This document shows, in pieces, positions 43,191 through 50,803 of a stretch of DNA of 64,000 nt. The stretch is from NCBI RefSeq assembly GCF_913064665.1, contig NZ_CAJYBT010000003.1, positions 1-64,000 on the forward strand. The letters run 5' to 3'. Made by a program: the position numbers and the translations under genes. This stretch comes from an uncultured Thioclava sp. Its GTDB lineage: Bacteria; Pseudomonadota; Alphaproteobacteria; Rhodobacterales; Rhodobacteraceae. How positions within the stretch are numbered: position 1 is the stretch's first letter; every line of letters starts with the position of its first letter. The notes beneath the pieces are model-generated. The model searched no databases and had not been told where the DNA came from. It saw only the letters and a program-made list of their open reading frames with translations.

Positions 43191-43781
43191 ATGAAACGCG
43201 CGTGGCAAAGAATGCTCTCGGGGCGTCGACTGGATCTGCTGGATCCGACGCCAGTTGATATCGAGGTCGAGGATATCGCGCATGGGCTTGCTTTTGTCGC
43301 ACGCTGGAACGGGCAGACGTTCGGGGATTGGCCCTATTCGGTGGCTGAGCATTCGCTTTTGGTCGAGCAGATTTTCACCCGTCAGAATCCGAAATCTGAC
43401 CCGCGCTGGCAATTGGCAGCCCTTCTGCACGACGCGCCGGAATATGTTCTGGGCGATATGATCAGCCCGGTGAAAGCGGCGATTGGTGAAGGCTATGGTG
43501 AACTGGATACGCGGCTTGTTGCGGCAGTGCATATCCGTTTTGGCCTGCCCGCAGCGTTGCCTGTCAAAATAAAGCGCGCAATCAAAAAGGCCGATATCCT
43601 TTCGGCCCGCCTTGAAGCCGAGCAGATCGCGGGATTTTCAAAGATTGAAGCAGATCGTATTTTTGGCAAGATTGATGCGCAAGTCGCGGCGGATTATGAA
43701 ATTCGCCTGCGCCCGCCATCGCTGGTGCGTAAGGATTACACCCAGCGTCACGCGGATTTGCTGACGCAGATGGCGATCTGA
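43191..43781 (+). CDS. HD-domain hydrolase (YfbR-like)
   Basis: A 196-residue HD-domain metal phosphohydrolase. The metal site is visible in YSVAEHSLLVEQIF, LLHDAPEYVLGDMISPVK (HD pair) and a later KKADILSARLEAEQIAG Asp. The N-terminal LLDPTPVDIEVEDIAHGLAFVARWNGQT is typical of the group. Relatives include 5'-deoxynucleotidases, but the substrate is not certain. The start at ATG 43191 is supported by the family opening. It faces the secreted-ahcY genes divergently. Confidence 0.85.
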   Translation: MKRAWQRMLSGRRLDLLDPTPVDIEVEDIAHGLAFVARWNGQTFGDWPYSVAEHSLLVEQIFTRQNPKSDPRWQLAALLHDAPEYVLGDMISPVKAAIGEGYGELDTRLVAAVHIRFGLPAALPVKIKRAIKKADILSARLEAEQIAGFSKIEADRIFGKIDAQVAADYEIRLRPPSLVRKDYTQRHADLLTQMAI

Positions 43782-43785
43782 AAAA

Positions 43786-43804
43786 GGCCCGCTAATAGCG
43801 GGCC
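43786..43804. terminator. Bidirectional terminator
   Basis: An 8-bp stem (43786-43793 with 43797-43804) flanked by A5 and T4, between the HD gene and the convergent hvrA. Confidence 0.82.
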
Positions 43805-43827
43805 CTTTTAATGCGATCGAGTTAGTT

Positions 43828-44136
43828 TCAGATCGCGAGATCATCCATCGACTTGCCTGCATCCAGTGCGGCTTGCACCCAAAGCGGCTTGCGTCCACGC
43901 CCGGTCCAAGTCTGGCTTGCATCGGCAGGATTGGCGTATTTCGGTGCTACCGTGCGGCGCGGCTTGACGCCACCAGCGCTGGTCAGCTCTGCCAAAGAAT
44001 AGCCCATATCACGGGCGGTTTTTTCAAGCTGGTCGATCGCTTCTTTTTTCTTGCGATCCTGAAACGACTCGATTGCCTTATCGACCCGCTTGCGGAGCGA
44101 TTTTAGCTCGTCCAGCGGCATATTTTCTAGATCCAT
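43828..44136 (-). CDS. hvrA: H-NS-family trans-acting regulator (HvrA-like)
   Basis: A 102-residue H-NS-family nucleoid protein. An N-terminal coiled coil (about 8-50, LDELKSLRKRVDKAIESFQDRKKKEA) for oligomerisation is followed by the C-terminal DNA-binding motif PKYANPADASQTWTGRGRKPLW. HvrA in Rhodobacter capsulatus tunes photosynthesis and nitrogen-fixation genes. The order senC-regA-hvrA is the same as in Rhodobacter. ATG 44136 fits the family; a start 36 bases upstream is less likely. Confidence 0.9.
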   Translation of the reverse strand: MDLENMPLDELKSLRKRVDKAIESFQDRKKKEAIDQLEKTARDMGYSLAELTSAGGVKPRRTVAPKYANPADASQTWTGRGRKPLWVQAALDAGKSMDDLAI

Positions 44137-44206
44137 GTGAATACCTCGATTACTGGTTATTCGGGTAAACATAACATATTCTATGGATTTGCAAGTTAGA
44201 TTTTAG

Positions 44207-44761
44207 TTACCGTGGGCTGCGCTTGGCAAGAATTCGCTGCAACGTCCGGCGATGCATATTTAACCGACGCGCTGTTTCCGAAACATTGCGATCGCATAAT
44301 TCGTAAACGCGCTGGATGTGTTCCCAACGCACGCGATCCGCGCTCATTGGGTTTTCGGGCGGTGGCGGCAGATCTTCTCCGCGGGCCAATAGCGCATTCG
44401 TAATGTCGGTCGCATCGGCAGGTTTCGCAAGATAATCCGTCGCGCCCATCTTTACCGCCGCAACTGCCGTAGCGATTGCACCATAGCCGGTCAGTACGAC
44501 AATCCGGGCATCAGCGCGTTTTTCACGCAACAATTCGACGACATCCAGCCCGCTGCCATCCTCAAGCCGCAGATCGATAACGGCATAAGCTGGTGCGCTT
44601 GACTGCACGATGGCGCGCCCGGCGGCCACTGTTTCGGCGGTCTGGGGTTCAAATCCGCGCTTTTCCATTGCCCGTGCAAGACGGGTCAGAAACGGCACGT
44701 CGTCATCGACGAGAAGAAGCGAACGATCCTGCCCGATATCGGCGTTGTTTTCGTCTACCAT
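44207..44761 (-). CDS. regA: Redox response regulator RegA/PrrA/ActR
   Basis: Phosphorylated by RegB, RegA controls photosynthesis, respiration, CO2 and nitrogen fixation in response to redox state. The 184-residue protein has a receiver domain with phospho-acceptor Asp63 (VIDLRLEDGSG), acidic pocket LLLVDDD (16-22) and Lys in YLAKPAD. A proline-rich hinge (EDLPPPPENP) leads to a Fis-type helix-turn-helix NVSETARRLNMHRRTLQRIL. It is 54 bases after senC. Size and linker match RegA exactly. Confidence 0.96.
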   Translation of the reverse strand: MVDENNADIGQDRSLLLVDDDVPFLTRLARAMEKRGFEPQTAETVAAGRAIVQSSAPAYAVIDLRLEDGSGLDVVELLREKRADARIVVLTGYGAIATAVAAVKMGATDYLAKPADATDITNALLARGEDLPPPPENPMSADRVRWEHIQRVYELCDRNVSETARRLNMHRRTLQRILAKRSPR

Positions 44762-44815
44762 ATCAATCCCCGGCGTGTTGCGCTTGTCTGGTTCTAAGAG
44801 GTTGCGCCTCTGCGG

Positions 44816-45460
44816 TCAATTTCCGCTTTTCGCACCCTTCCACGCGTCAATAAAGCAACCGATGCGGTCGGCCATTTCTGCGGGTGGCGTGTCGCGGTTG
44901 AAGTATTCGACAAAGCCGATATCGGGAAACACCAGATAGCTTTGCGTCGAATGGTCGATCAGCGTGTAAGGGTCGCCCGGGTTTTGTACCTTATAGTAGG
45001 TGCGATATTCCTTTGAGACCTGCTTGATTTCTTCAGGAGTGCCCGTCAACCCGATCATTTTCGGGTCCATGATGTCGGTGAATTCCTTGAGCAGCTCTGG
45101 CGTGTCGCGTTCAGTATCGACCGAGATAAAGACCGGCGTCACCGAATAGCCTCTTTTCGCAAGCAGTTCGGTCGCCTCGGCATTGCGCGCATTGTCCAGC
45201 GGGCAAACATCGGGGCAATAGGTATAGCCGAAATACAAAAGGCTTGGTTCGGTGATCACGTCCTTGTTGGTCACCTGTTTGCCGTTTTCATCGGTCAGGG
45301 TGAACGGACCGCCAATTTGGTCAGTGCCACCGGCAACCACGCTGGATCGGCATTGCGCAAAAATATCGCGGTTTTCGTTGCGCGAGATGGAAAACCAAGC
45401 TGCACCAAGGCCCATCGCGACGATGGCGGCGGCGGCGAGTGCGGCGGTGGACGTTTTCAT
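44816..45460 (-). CDS. senC: SCO1/SenC/PrrC copper-binding protein
   Basis: SenC/PrrC delivers copper to the CuA site of cytochrome oxidase and influences RegB signalling. The 214-residue protein has an N-terminal membrane anchor (about 7-25), a thioredoxin-like fold with the copper-binding YCPDVCP (Cys82, Cys86) and His170 in LIDHSTQSYL. The start at ATG 45460 fits the anchor; an upstream Met would add an unconserved tail. It is upstream of regA and divergent from regB, as in Rhodobacter. Confidence 0.93.
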   Translation of the reverse strand: MKTSTAALAAAAIVAMGLGAAWFSISRNENRDIFAQCRSSVVAGGTDQIGGPFTLTDENGKQVTNKDVITEPSLLYFGYTYCPDVCPLDNARNAEATELLAKRGYSVTPVFISVDTERDTPELLKEFTDIMDPKMIGLTGTPEEIKQVSKEYRTYYKVQNPGDPYTLIDHSTQSYLVFPDIGFVEYFNRDTPPAEMADRIGCFIDAWKGAKSGN

Positions 45461-45565
45461 TGTGAATGCTCCTTCATCACACTCCATTGATCGCGCGAGA
45501 GCGGGCGACTATCAATGCTTTGGTGCAGGTTTTTATTCACTGCGCCCTTTCGACGCGGAGAAAAG

Positions 45566-46948
45566 ATGTCCCAGCGCCACGAGGCTCAGCTTGGTCCCCC
45601 TGAAACACATCAGGATTGGGTGCGTCTGCGCACGCTGATTTATCTGCGCTGGGCGGCGATTGTGGGGCAGCTTGGCGCCATCATGATCACTTATTACGTT
45701 TATGATATCGCCTTGGATTTGCCGCTGTGCCTGGCGACTGTCGGCGCGGCGGTCGCGGCAAATATTGTCGCGATCTATCTGTTTCCCGACACCAAACGGC
45801 TGACCCAGACCGAAGCGGCTGCCACTTTGATGTTCGATATGGCGCAACTGGCGCTGCTGTTGTCGATCACAGGCGGGCTGAATAACCCCTTTGCGTTGTT
45901 AATTCTGGTTCCGGTGACGATCGCGGCGACGGCGCTCAAAAGCTCGGCCACGATCATTTTGGGTTTGGCGACGATGGTGATGATCTCGATCGTCGCGCTG
46001 GTCTATCTGCCGCTTGAGACGCATTCAGGCGAAGTTCTGACCGTGCCTGCGGTTTTTGAGTTTGGCTATTGGCTGGCGATTGTGATTGGCGTCGCGTTTC
46101 TGGGGGCTTACGCGCATACGATTTCCAACGAGAACCGTTCGATGGGTGATGCGTTGCGTGCCACGCAACTGGCGTTGGCGCGTGAACAGAAGCTAACCGA
46201 TCTGGGCGGGGTGGTGGCCGCCGCCGCGCATGAGCTGGGCACGCCTTTGGCGACGATTAAACTGGTGTCGTCCGAGCTGGCCGATGAGTTGGATGCCTAT
46301 CCCGAGCTGCGCGACGATGCGCTGTTGATCCGCGAGCAAGCCGATCGGTGCCGCGATATTTTGCACTCGATGGGGCGGGCGGGAAAAGACGATTTGCATC
46401 TGCGCACGGCACCCTTGCTGGCGGTGCTGCGCGAGGCAGCGGAACCGCATTTTGAGCGCGGCATCGACATCTTGTTTGATACGCGGCCCCTGCCGGGCGG
46501 AAGCGAACGCCAGCCCACGATCTACCGCTATCCCGAATTGATCCACGCGCTGCGCAATTTCGTGCAAAACGCGGTGGATTTCGCGCGCACAACCGTCTGG
46601 GTCGAGGCGGAATGGGACAATGAGACGATCCGCGTGCGGGTAAGCGATGATGGGCGTGGCTATCCCAGCAATGTGTTGAGCCGCATTGGCGACCCGTTCT
46701 TGCAGCCGCGCTCCAATGCCTCTGAGCGCAAGGAATATGAGGGCATGGGCTTGGGTGTTTTCATTGCAAAGACCCTGCTTGAACGCACCGGGGCGCAGCT
46801 CGCGTTTTACAATGGCGATGCACCCTATGGCGCGCAGTCAGATAAGCCGTTGCGCTGTGGGGCGGTGGTCGAGGTGCGCTGGCCTGCCGCCCAAATTCTC
46901 GCCCCTGAAAATGGTGCGCTCGGTCTCAACCAACCGATCACCGTTTAA
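45566..46948 (+). CDS. regB: Redox sensor histidine kinase RegB/PrrB
   Basis: RegB autophosphorylates when the quinone pool is reduced and phosphorylates RegA. The 460-residue protein has six hydrophobic segments in its N-terminal part, the quinone-binding GGLNNPF (103-109), an H-box HELGTPLATI with His222, a redox Cys262 in ADRCRDIL, and the ATP-binding GRGYPSN, GMGLGVFIAKTLLE. His and Cys keep the 40-residue spacing of R. capsulatus RegB (His225/Cys265). I start at ATG 45566 with GGAG upstream. Confidence 0.96.
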   Translation: MSQRHEAQLGPPETHQDWVRLRTLIYLRWAAIVGQLGAIMITYYVYDIALDLPLCLATVGAAVAANIVAIYLFPDTKRLTQTEAAATLMFDMAQLALLLSITGGLNNPFALLILVPVTIAATALKSSATIILGLATMVMISIVALVYLPLETHSGEVLTVPAVFEFGYWLAIVIGVAFLGAYAHTISNENRSMGDALRATQLALAREQKLTDLGGVVAAAAHELGTPLATIKLVSSELADELDAYPELRDDALLIREQADRCRDILHSMGRAGKDDLHLRTAPLLAVLREAAEPHFERGIDILFDTRPLPGGSERQPTIYRYPELIHALRNFVQNAVDFARTTVWVEAEWDNETIRVRVSDDGRGYPSNVLSRIGDPFLQPRSNASERKEYEGMGLGVFIAKTLLERTGAQLAFYNGDAPYGAQSDKPLRCGAVVEVRWPAAQILAPENGALGLNQPITV

Positions 46949-47035
46949 ATTTCTCAAATTTGCCAGTTTTGCTTAACGGGGCATTAACCTCTTCTCACCC
47001 ATTCTTGCCTCGGGACAGGTAAGAGAGGCCAGGTG

Positions 47036-48631
47036 ATGGCAAATGTTTGGTTTGAGGCTGCGCTGATTGCGCTTACCTCGATTGGCTCGGGCGTGCTGGC
47101 GCTTATTATCCTATGGAATGTCATAGGGGACGGCGTTGCGTCGAGGCGCGATACTGCCACACATCCGGAGCTGGAAGAAACTGTTTTCCTGTTCGATGAC
47201 GAGGTGCTGGTCGATGCCAGTGGCCCGGCACGTGCGCTGCTAGAGGCGACTCCGATGGGCGCCAGCGATTGGGCGCGTCTGTCAGCGTTTATTGCGCCGC
47301 GCTTTCGGGACTTTACCGCGCAGATGGCGTCTTTGGCGGAACGTGGACGGATCGAACTGACGGGCAAAGAGGGTGACTGTGAGCTGCGACCGCTGCAACT
47401 GATCGCCGAAAATGTGAACGGGCTGGCGCGCATCACGCTCAGCGATCCCAATGCTGAGGGTCACGGAGTGCTGGTCGACAGCCTGTCGCAATGTGCGCTT
47501 GAAGATGAGTTGGAAATGATGCGCCAAACGCTGGACCGTTCGCCTGCTTTGGCGTGGCGCGAGGATGAAAACGGTGTCATCGGCTGGGCGAACCGAGCCT
47601 ATATTTTGAAGTCAGGCGCATTTGAGGCCACGGAAGACGGGTTCGTCTGGCCGCTCCCTTCTTTGTTTCAAATAGACACGGATCTGGTCGCCACGGGGCC
47701 GCGAAGGTTGGCTTTGAATACCGTTGATGGCGCCAAATCCTGGTATGACTGTCACTCTTTTGCGCTGCATTCGAGCGTGCTGCATTTTGCGCTGCCCGCC
47801 GATGCGACCGTGCGTGCAGAAAAGGCATTGCGCGACTTTGTGCAGACTTTGACCAAGACGTTCGCGGATCTGCCTATCGGGCTCGCGATTTTTGATCGCC
47901 AACGGCAGTTGCAACTGTTCAACCCGGCGCTGATTGATCTGCTCCAACTCAGCCCGCAATTTTTGTCGGGTCGCCCGACGCTTTATGCCTTTCTCGATCG
48001 CCTTCGTGAGGCGCGGATGATGCCCGAACCCAAGGACTATCGCAGTTGGCGCCTGCAGATGACCGAGCTTGAAAATGCTGCCGCAGCCGGGTTTCATTCC
48101 GAAACATGGAGCCTGCCGGGTGGGCAGACCTATCGCGTGACCGGGCGTCCGCATCCCGATGGGGCCGTGGCGTTTCTGTTCGAAGATATCTCGGTGGAAA
48201 TCGCGGCCACCCGTCGCTTCCGGGCCGAATTAGAGATGAGTCATGAGGTGCTTGATCAGATCGAGGATGCTGTCGCGGTGTTCCAATCCAGCGGGGAATT
48301 GCTGCTGTCCAACAGCGCCTATGCGCGAATGTGGTCGCTCGATCCCGAGGCGGTTTTGGGCCAGATGACCCTGATTGATGCAATCGGGCATTGGCAACAA
48401 GGCTGCAAGCCGACCGCATTTTGGGCGAAACTGCGCGAGCGTGCCAATCGGATTGGCATGCGCGACAGCTTGAGCGAAACGATTTCGCTGCGCGATGGGC
48501 AGGTCCTGACATGCCAGCTGAACACCCTCAATAGCGGCGCATTGATGGTGCGATTTCTGAACCCCGTCGTCACAAGCACCAAGCGCGCTGCAACGCCTCG
48601 ACGCAAGACGAACCTGATCGCGCATGGTTAA
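47036..48631 (+). CDS. Membrane-anchored PAS-domain protein without kinase domain
   Basis: The 531-residue protein has one N-terminal membrane helix (about 8-30, ALIALTSIGSGVLALIILW). Three PAS-like units follow: one around 150-245 (RSPALAWREDENGVIGWANRAY), one around 275-390 (LPIGLAIFDRQRQLQLFNPALIDLL) and one at 410-510 (IEDAVAVFQSSGELLLSNSAYARMW). It ends with a basic tail and lacks histidine kinase, GGDEF or EAL modules. It may be a sensor that acts through protein contact. ATG 47036 is used; GTG 47033 is an alternative. It is 87 bases after regB, so cotranscription is possible. Confidence 0.75.
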   Translation: MANVWFEAALIALTSIGSGVLALIILWNVIGDGVASRRDTATHPELEETVFLFDDEVLVDASGPARALLEATPMGASDWARLSAFIAPRFRDFTAQMASLAERGRIELTGKEGDCELRPLQLIAENVNGLARITLSDPNAEGHGVLVDSLSQCALEDELEMMRQTLDRSPALAWREDENGVIGWANRAYILKSGAFEATEDGFVWPLPSLFQIDTDLVATGPRRLALNTVDGAKSWYDCHSFALHSSVLHFALPADATVRAEKALRDFVQTLTKTFADLPIGLAIFDRQRQLQLFNPALIDLLQLSPQFLSGRPTLYAFLDRLREARMMPEPKDYRSWRLQMTELENAAAAGFHSETWSLPGGQTYRVTGRPHPDGAVAFLFEDISVEIAATRRFRAELEMSHEVLDQIEDAVAVFQSSGELLLSNSAYARMWSLDPEAVLGQMTLIDAIGHWQQGCKPTAFWAKLRERANRIGMRDSLSETISLRDGQVLTCQLNTLNSGALMVRFLNPVVTSTKRAATPRRKTNLIAHG

Positions 48632-48670
48632 CCCCTTGCAGAGCGCGGGCAGGGGCGTAAAACTCGCGCC

Positions 48671-49150
48671 ATGCAATCACCTGCGCCCTGCCTGAATTTG
48701 CCCGATCCTGACGCGACCAGCCGGTTTGGCGCGGTCGTGTCTGAGGTGCTGAACCGCGGCGATGTCTTGCTGCTCGAAGGGCAGATCGGGGCGGGCAAGA
48801 CCCACTTCGCTCGAGCGCTGATTCAGCATCGCTTGGCGGCTCAGGGTTTGCATGAAGATGTGCCCTCACCGACCTTTACGCTCGTTCAAACCTACGAGGC
48901 GGATTGCGAGATTTGGCATGCCGACCTGTATCGGCTGAGCCATCCCGACGAGCTGTTCGAATTGGGGCTTGAGAGCGCTTTTGAAACAGCGATCTGTCTT
49001 ATTGAATGGCCGGATCGATTAGGCTCTAATGCGCCTAAAAATGCCCTGACACTCTCGTTTGAGCTGGTGGACGAGGGGCGCTCGCGCCGAGTTTGCCTGA
49101 GCGGCAATATCGCCTTGGCGAACCGGATTATGGAGCGTTGGAATGGTTGA
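48671..49150 (+). CDS. tsaE: tRNA threonylcarbamoyladenosine biosynthesis ATPase TsaE
   Basis: TsaE is a small ATPase that drives the TsaBD complex making the t6A modification in tRNAs reading ANN codons. The 159-residue protein shows Walker A GQIGAGKTHFARAL (about 37-50), SPTFTLVQTY and a Walker B-like LYRLSHPDEL / CLIEWPDRLG. Size is normal. It overlaps amgK by eight bases and starts the recycling-repair gene string. Confidence 0.93.
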   Translation: MQSPAPCLNLPDPDATSRFGAVVSEVLNRGDVLLLEGQIGAGKTHFARALIQHRLAAQGLHEDVPSPTFTLVQTYEADCEIWHADLYRLSHPDELFELGLESAFETAICLIEWPDRLGSNAPKNALTLSFELVDEGRSRRVCLSGNIALANRIMERWNG

Positions 49151-50138
49151 CCCCAGCGCGCTGGACCGATTTTTGATGCGGGCGGGCTGGGCCGATGCGA
49201 CGCGCGAGCCATTGGCTGGCGATGCCTCTGCGCGCAGCTATGATCGACTGACACAAAATGGCGAAACAGCGGTCTTGATGAAGGCCGAGCCGGGGGACGA
49301 AATGGCTCGGTTCTTGCGCATCGGAGCCCATCTTGCGCAGGCTGGGTTTTCGACGCCCAAGGTGCTTGCGCGTGCCGAGCATGATGGTTTTCTTCTCCTC
49401 GAGGATTTCGGCGACACATTGGCGGCGCGCGCCTTGACGGAGTCACCCGCCCGCGAGGCGGAAATCTATCGGCGCATCACCGATCTTTTGTTGGCGCTGC
49501 AAGACGTCTCGCCGCCCGATGACTTGCCGCTTCTGAATGGTCCCGCGTTGGCAGAGCTATTGGCGCTGACCCCCGCATGGTATCCCTGTCTGTCGCCTGA
49601 GATCGCCGCGCGGTTGGCCGAAAAGATCGCAGCGCTTTACACTGATCTCGCGCTAGAGCCGAGCGGGATTTGCTTACGCGATTTTCATGCCGAGAACATT
49701 ATTCTGCTTGATCGTCCGGGCGTGCGCGGCCTTGGCCTGTTAGACTTTCAGGATGCGGTGCTGTGTCATCCAGCCTATGACTTGGTCTCTGTCTTGCAAG
49801 ATGCGCGTCGCGACGTATCGCAAGTTTGCGCAGACCACGAAATCGTACGGTTTGCGACGCAAAGTGGGATTGAACCGGGCCGCTTCGCTGCGATTTATGC
49901 CTTACTGGGCACCCAAAGAGCGCTTCGCATTCTGGGAATTTTCGCACGACTCTGTCTGCGTGATGGTAAACCGGGTTATCTGGCACTGATGCCACGGGTC
50001 TGGCGCAATATTGAACTCAATCTGCGCCACCCGGCTCTGGGCGACATCGCCCAAGATCTGCGCGCCGCCTATCCTGCGCCAACCGCCGAACGTATTTCCG
50101 AATTGGAGGCCGCATGCGCGACACGCCGCAATCCTTAA
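49143..50138 (+). CDS. amgK: Anomeric MurNAc/GlcNAc kinase AmgK (aminoglycoside phosphotransferase fold)
   Basis: AmgK phosphorylates the anomeric position of MurNAc or GlcNAc released from the wall, the first step of a fosfomycin-insensitive recycling route. The 331-residue protein has an aminoglycoside phosphotransferase/kinase fold, with the catalytic loop CLRDFHAENIILL (Asp and Asn), the metal Asp in GLLDFQDAVLCHPAYDLV, and the opening GDASARSYDRL. Function is inferred from the MurU-like gene beginning inside its 3' end (25-base overlap). Confidence 0.88.
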   Translation: MVDPSALDRFLMRAGWADATREPLAGDASARSYDRLTQNGETAVLMKAEPGDEMARFLRIGAHLAQAGFSTPKVLARAEHDGFLLLEDFGDTLAARALTESPAREAEIYRRITDLLLALQDVSPPDDLPLLNGPALAELLALTPAWYPCLSPEIAARLAEKIAALYTDLALEPSGICLRDFHAENIILLDRPGVRGLGLLDFQDAVLCHPAYDLVSVLQDARRDVSQVCADHEIVRFATQSGIEPGRFAAIYALLGTQRALRILGIFARLCLRDGKPGYLALMPRVWRNIELNLRHPALGDIAQDLRAAYPAPTAERISELEAACATRRNP

Positions 50139-50803
50139 TGCTGTTCGCTGCCGGGTTTGGTACGCGCATGGGGGCGTTGACCCAGACCCGTCCCAAGCCC
50201 TTGGTCGAAGTGGCGGGCAAGCCGTTGATTGATCATGCCCTGGAGTTGATCGAGGCGGCAAAAGTTGAACGGGTGGTTGCAAATGTTCATTACCTCGCGG
50301 ATCAGATCGAGGCCCATTTGATCGGCCGCAATGTCTTGATCTCGGATGAGCGGGCGCAAATTCTTGAGACCGGTGGTGGCTTGCGTAAGGCGCTTGGGCT
50401 GCTTGGTGAGGGGCCGGTGATGACATTGAACACCGATGCTGTCTGGCGCGGAGAAAATGTGATCACGCAACTTCGCGATCATTGGGATGGCACAAAAATG
50501 GATGCGCTGCTGGCCTTGGTGCGCCCGGAAAATGCGATGGGGCATCGGGGCGCAGGGGATTTCACGATGGATGCGCAAGGGCGGCTCACGCGTGGTGAGG
50601 GCTATGTCTACACCGGGGCGCAAATCCTGAATCCTGCGGAAATAGGCTCTGTTTCTGACGATGTCTTCTCGCTCAATCTGCTGTGGGACGCGATGATCGC
50701 CGGTCGGCGGGTCTATGGCGTGGTCTATGAGGGCGGTTGGTGTGACGTTGGGCAAGTCAGCTCAATCGCTTTGGCTGAAACCCTGCTTGAAGGACGCGCT
50801 TGA
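50114..50803 (+). CDS. murU: MurNAc-1-phosphate uridylyltransferase MurU
   Basis: A nucleotidyltransferase of 229 residues with the signature AAGFGTRMGALTQTRPKPLVEV (about 12-33; Lys and Arg contact the nucleotide) and NTDAVWRGEN for metal binding. With AmgK it makes UDP-MurNAc and bypasses de novo synthesis. The overlap with amgK supports this over glucose-1-phosphate use. Its stop overlaps the addB start (TGATG). Confidence 0.9.
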   Translation: MRDTPQSLMLFAAGFGTRMGALTQTRPKPLVEVAGKPLIDHALELIEAAKVERVVANVHYLADQIEAHLIGRNVLISDERAQILETGGGLRKALGLLGEGPVMTLNTDAVWRGENVITQLRDHWDGTKMDALLALVRPENAMGHRGAGDFTMDAQGRLTRGEGYVYTGAQILNPAEIGSVSDDVFSLNLLWDAMIAGRRVYGVVYEGGWCDVGQVSSIALAETLLEGRA

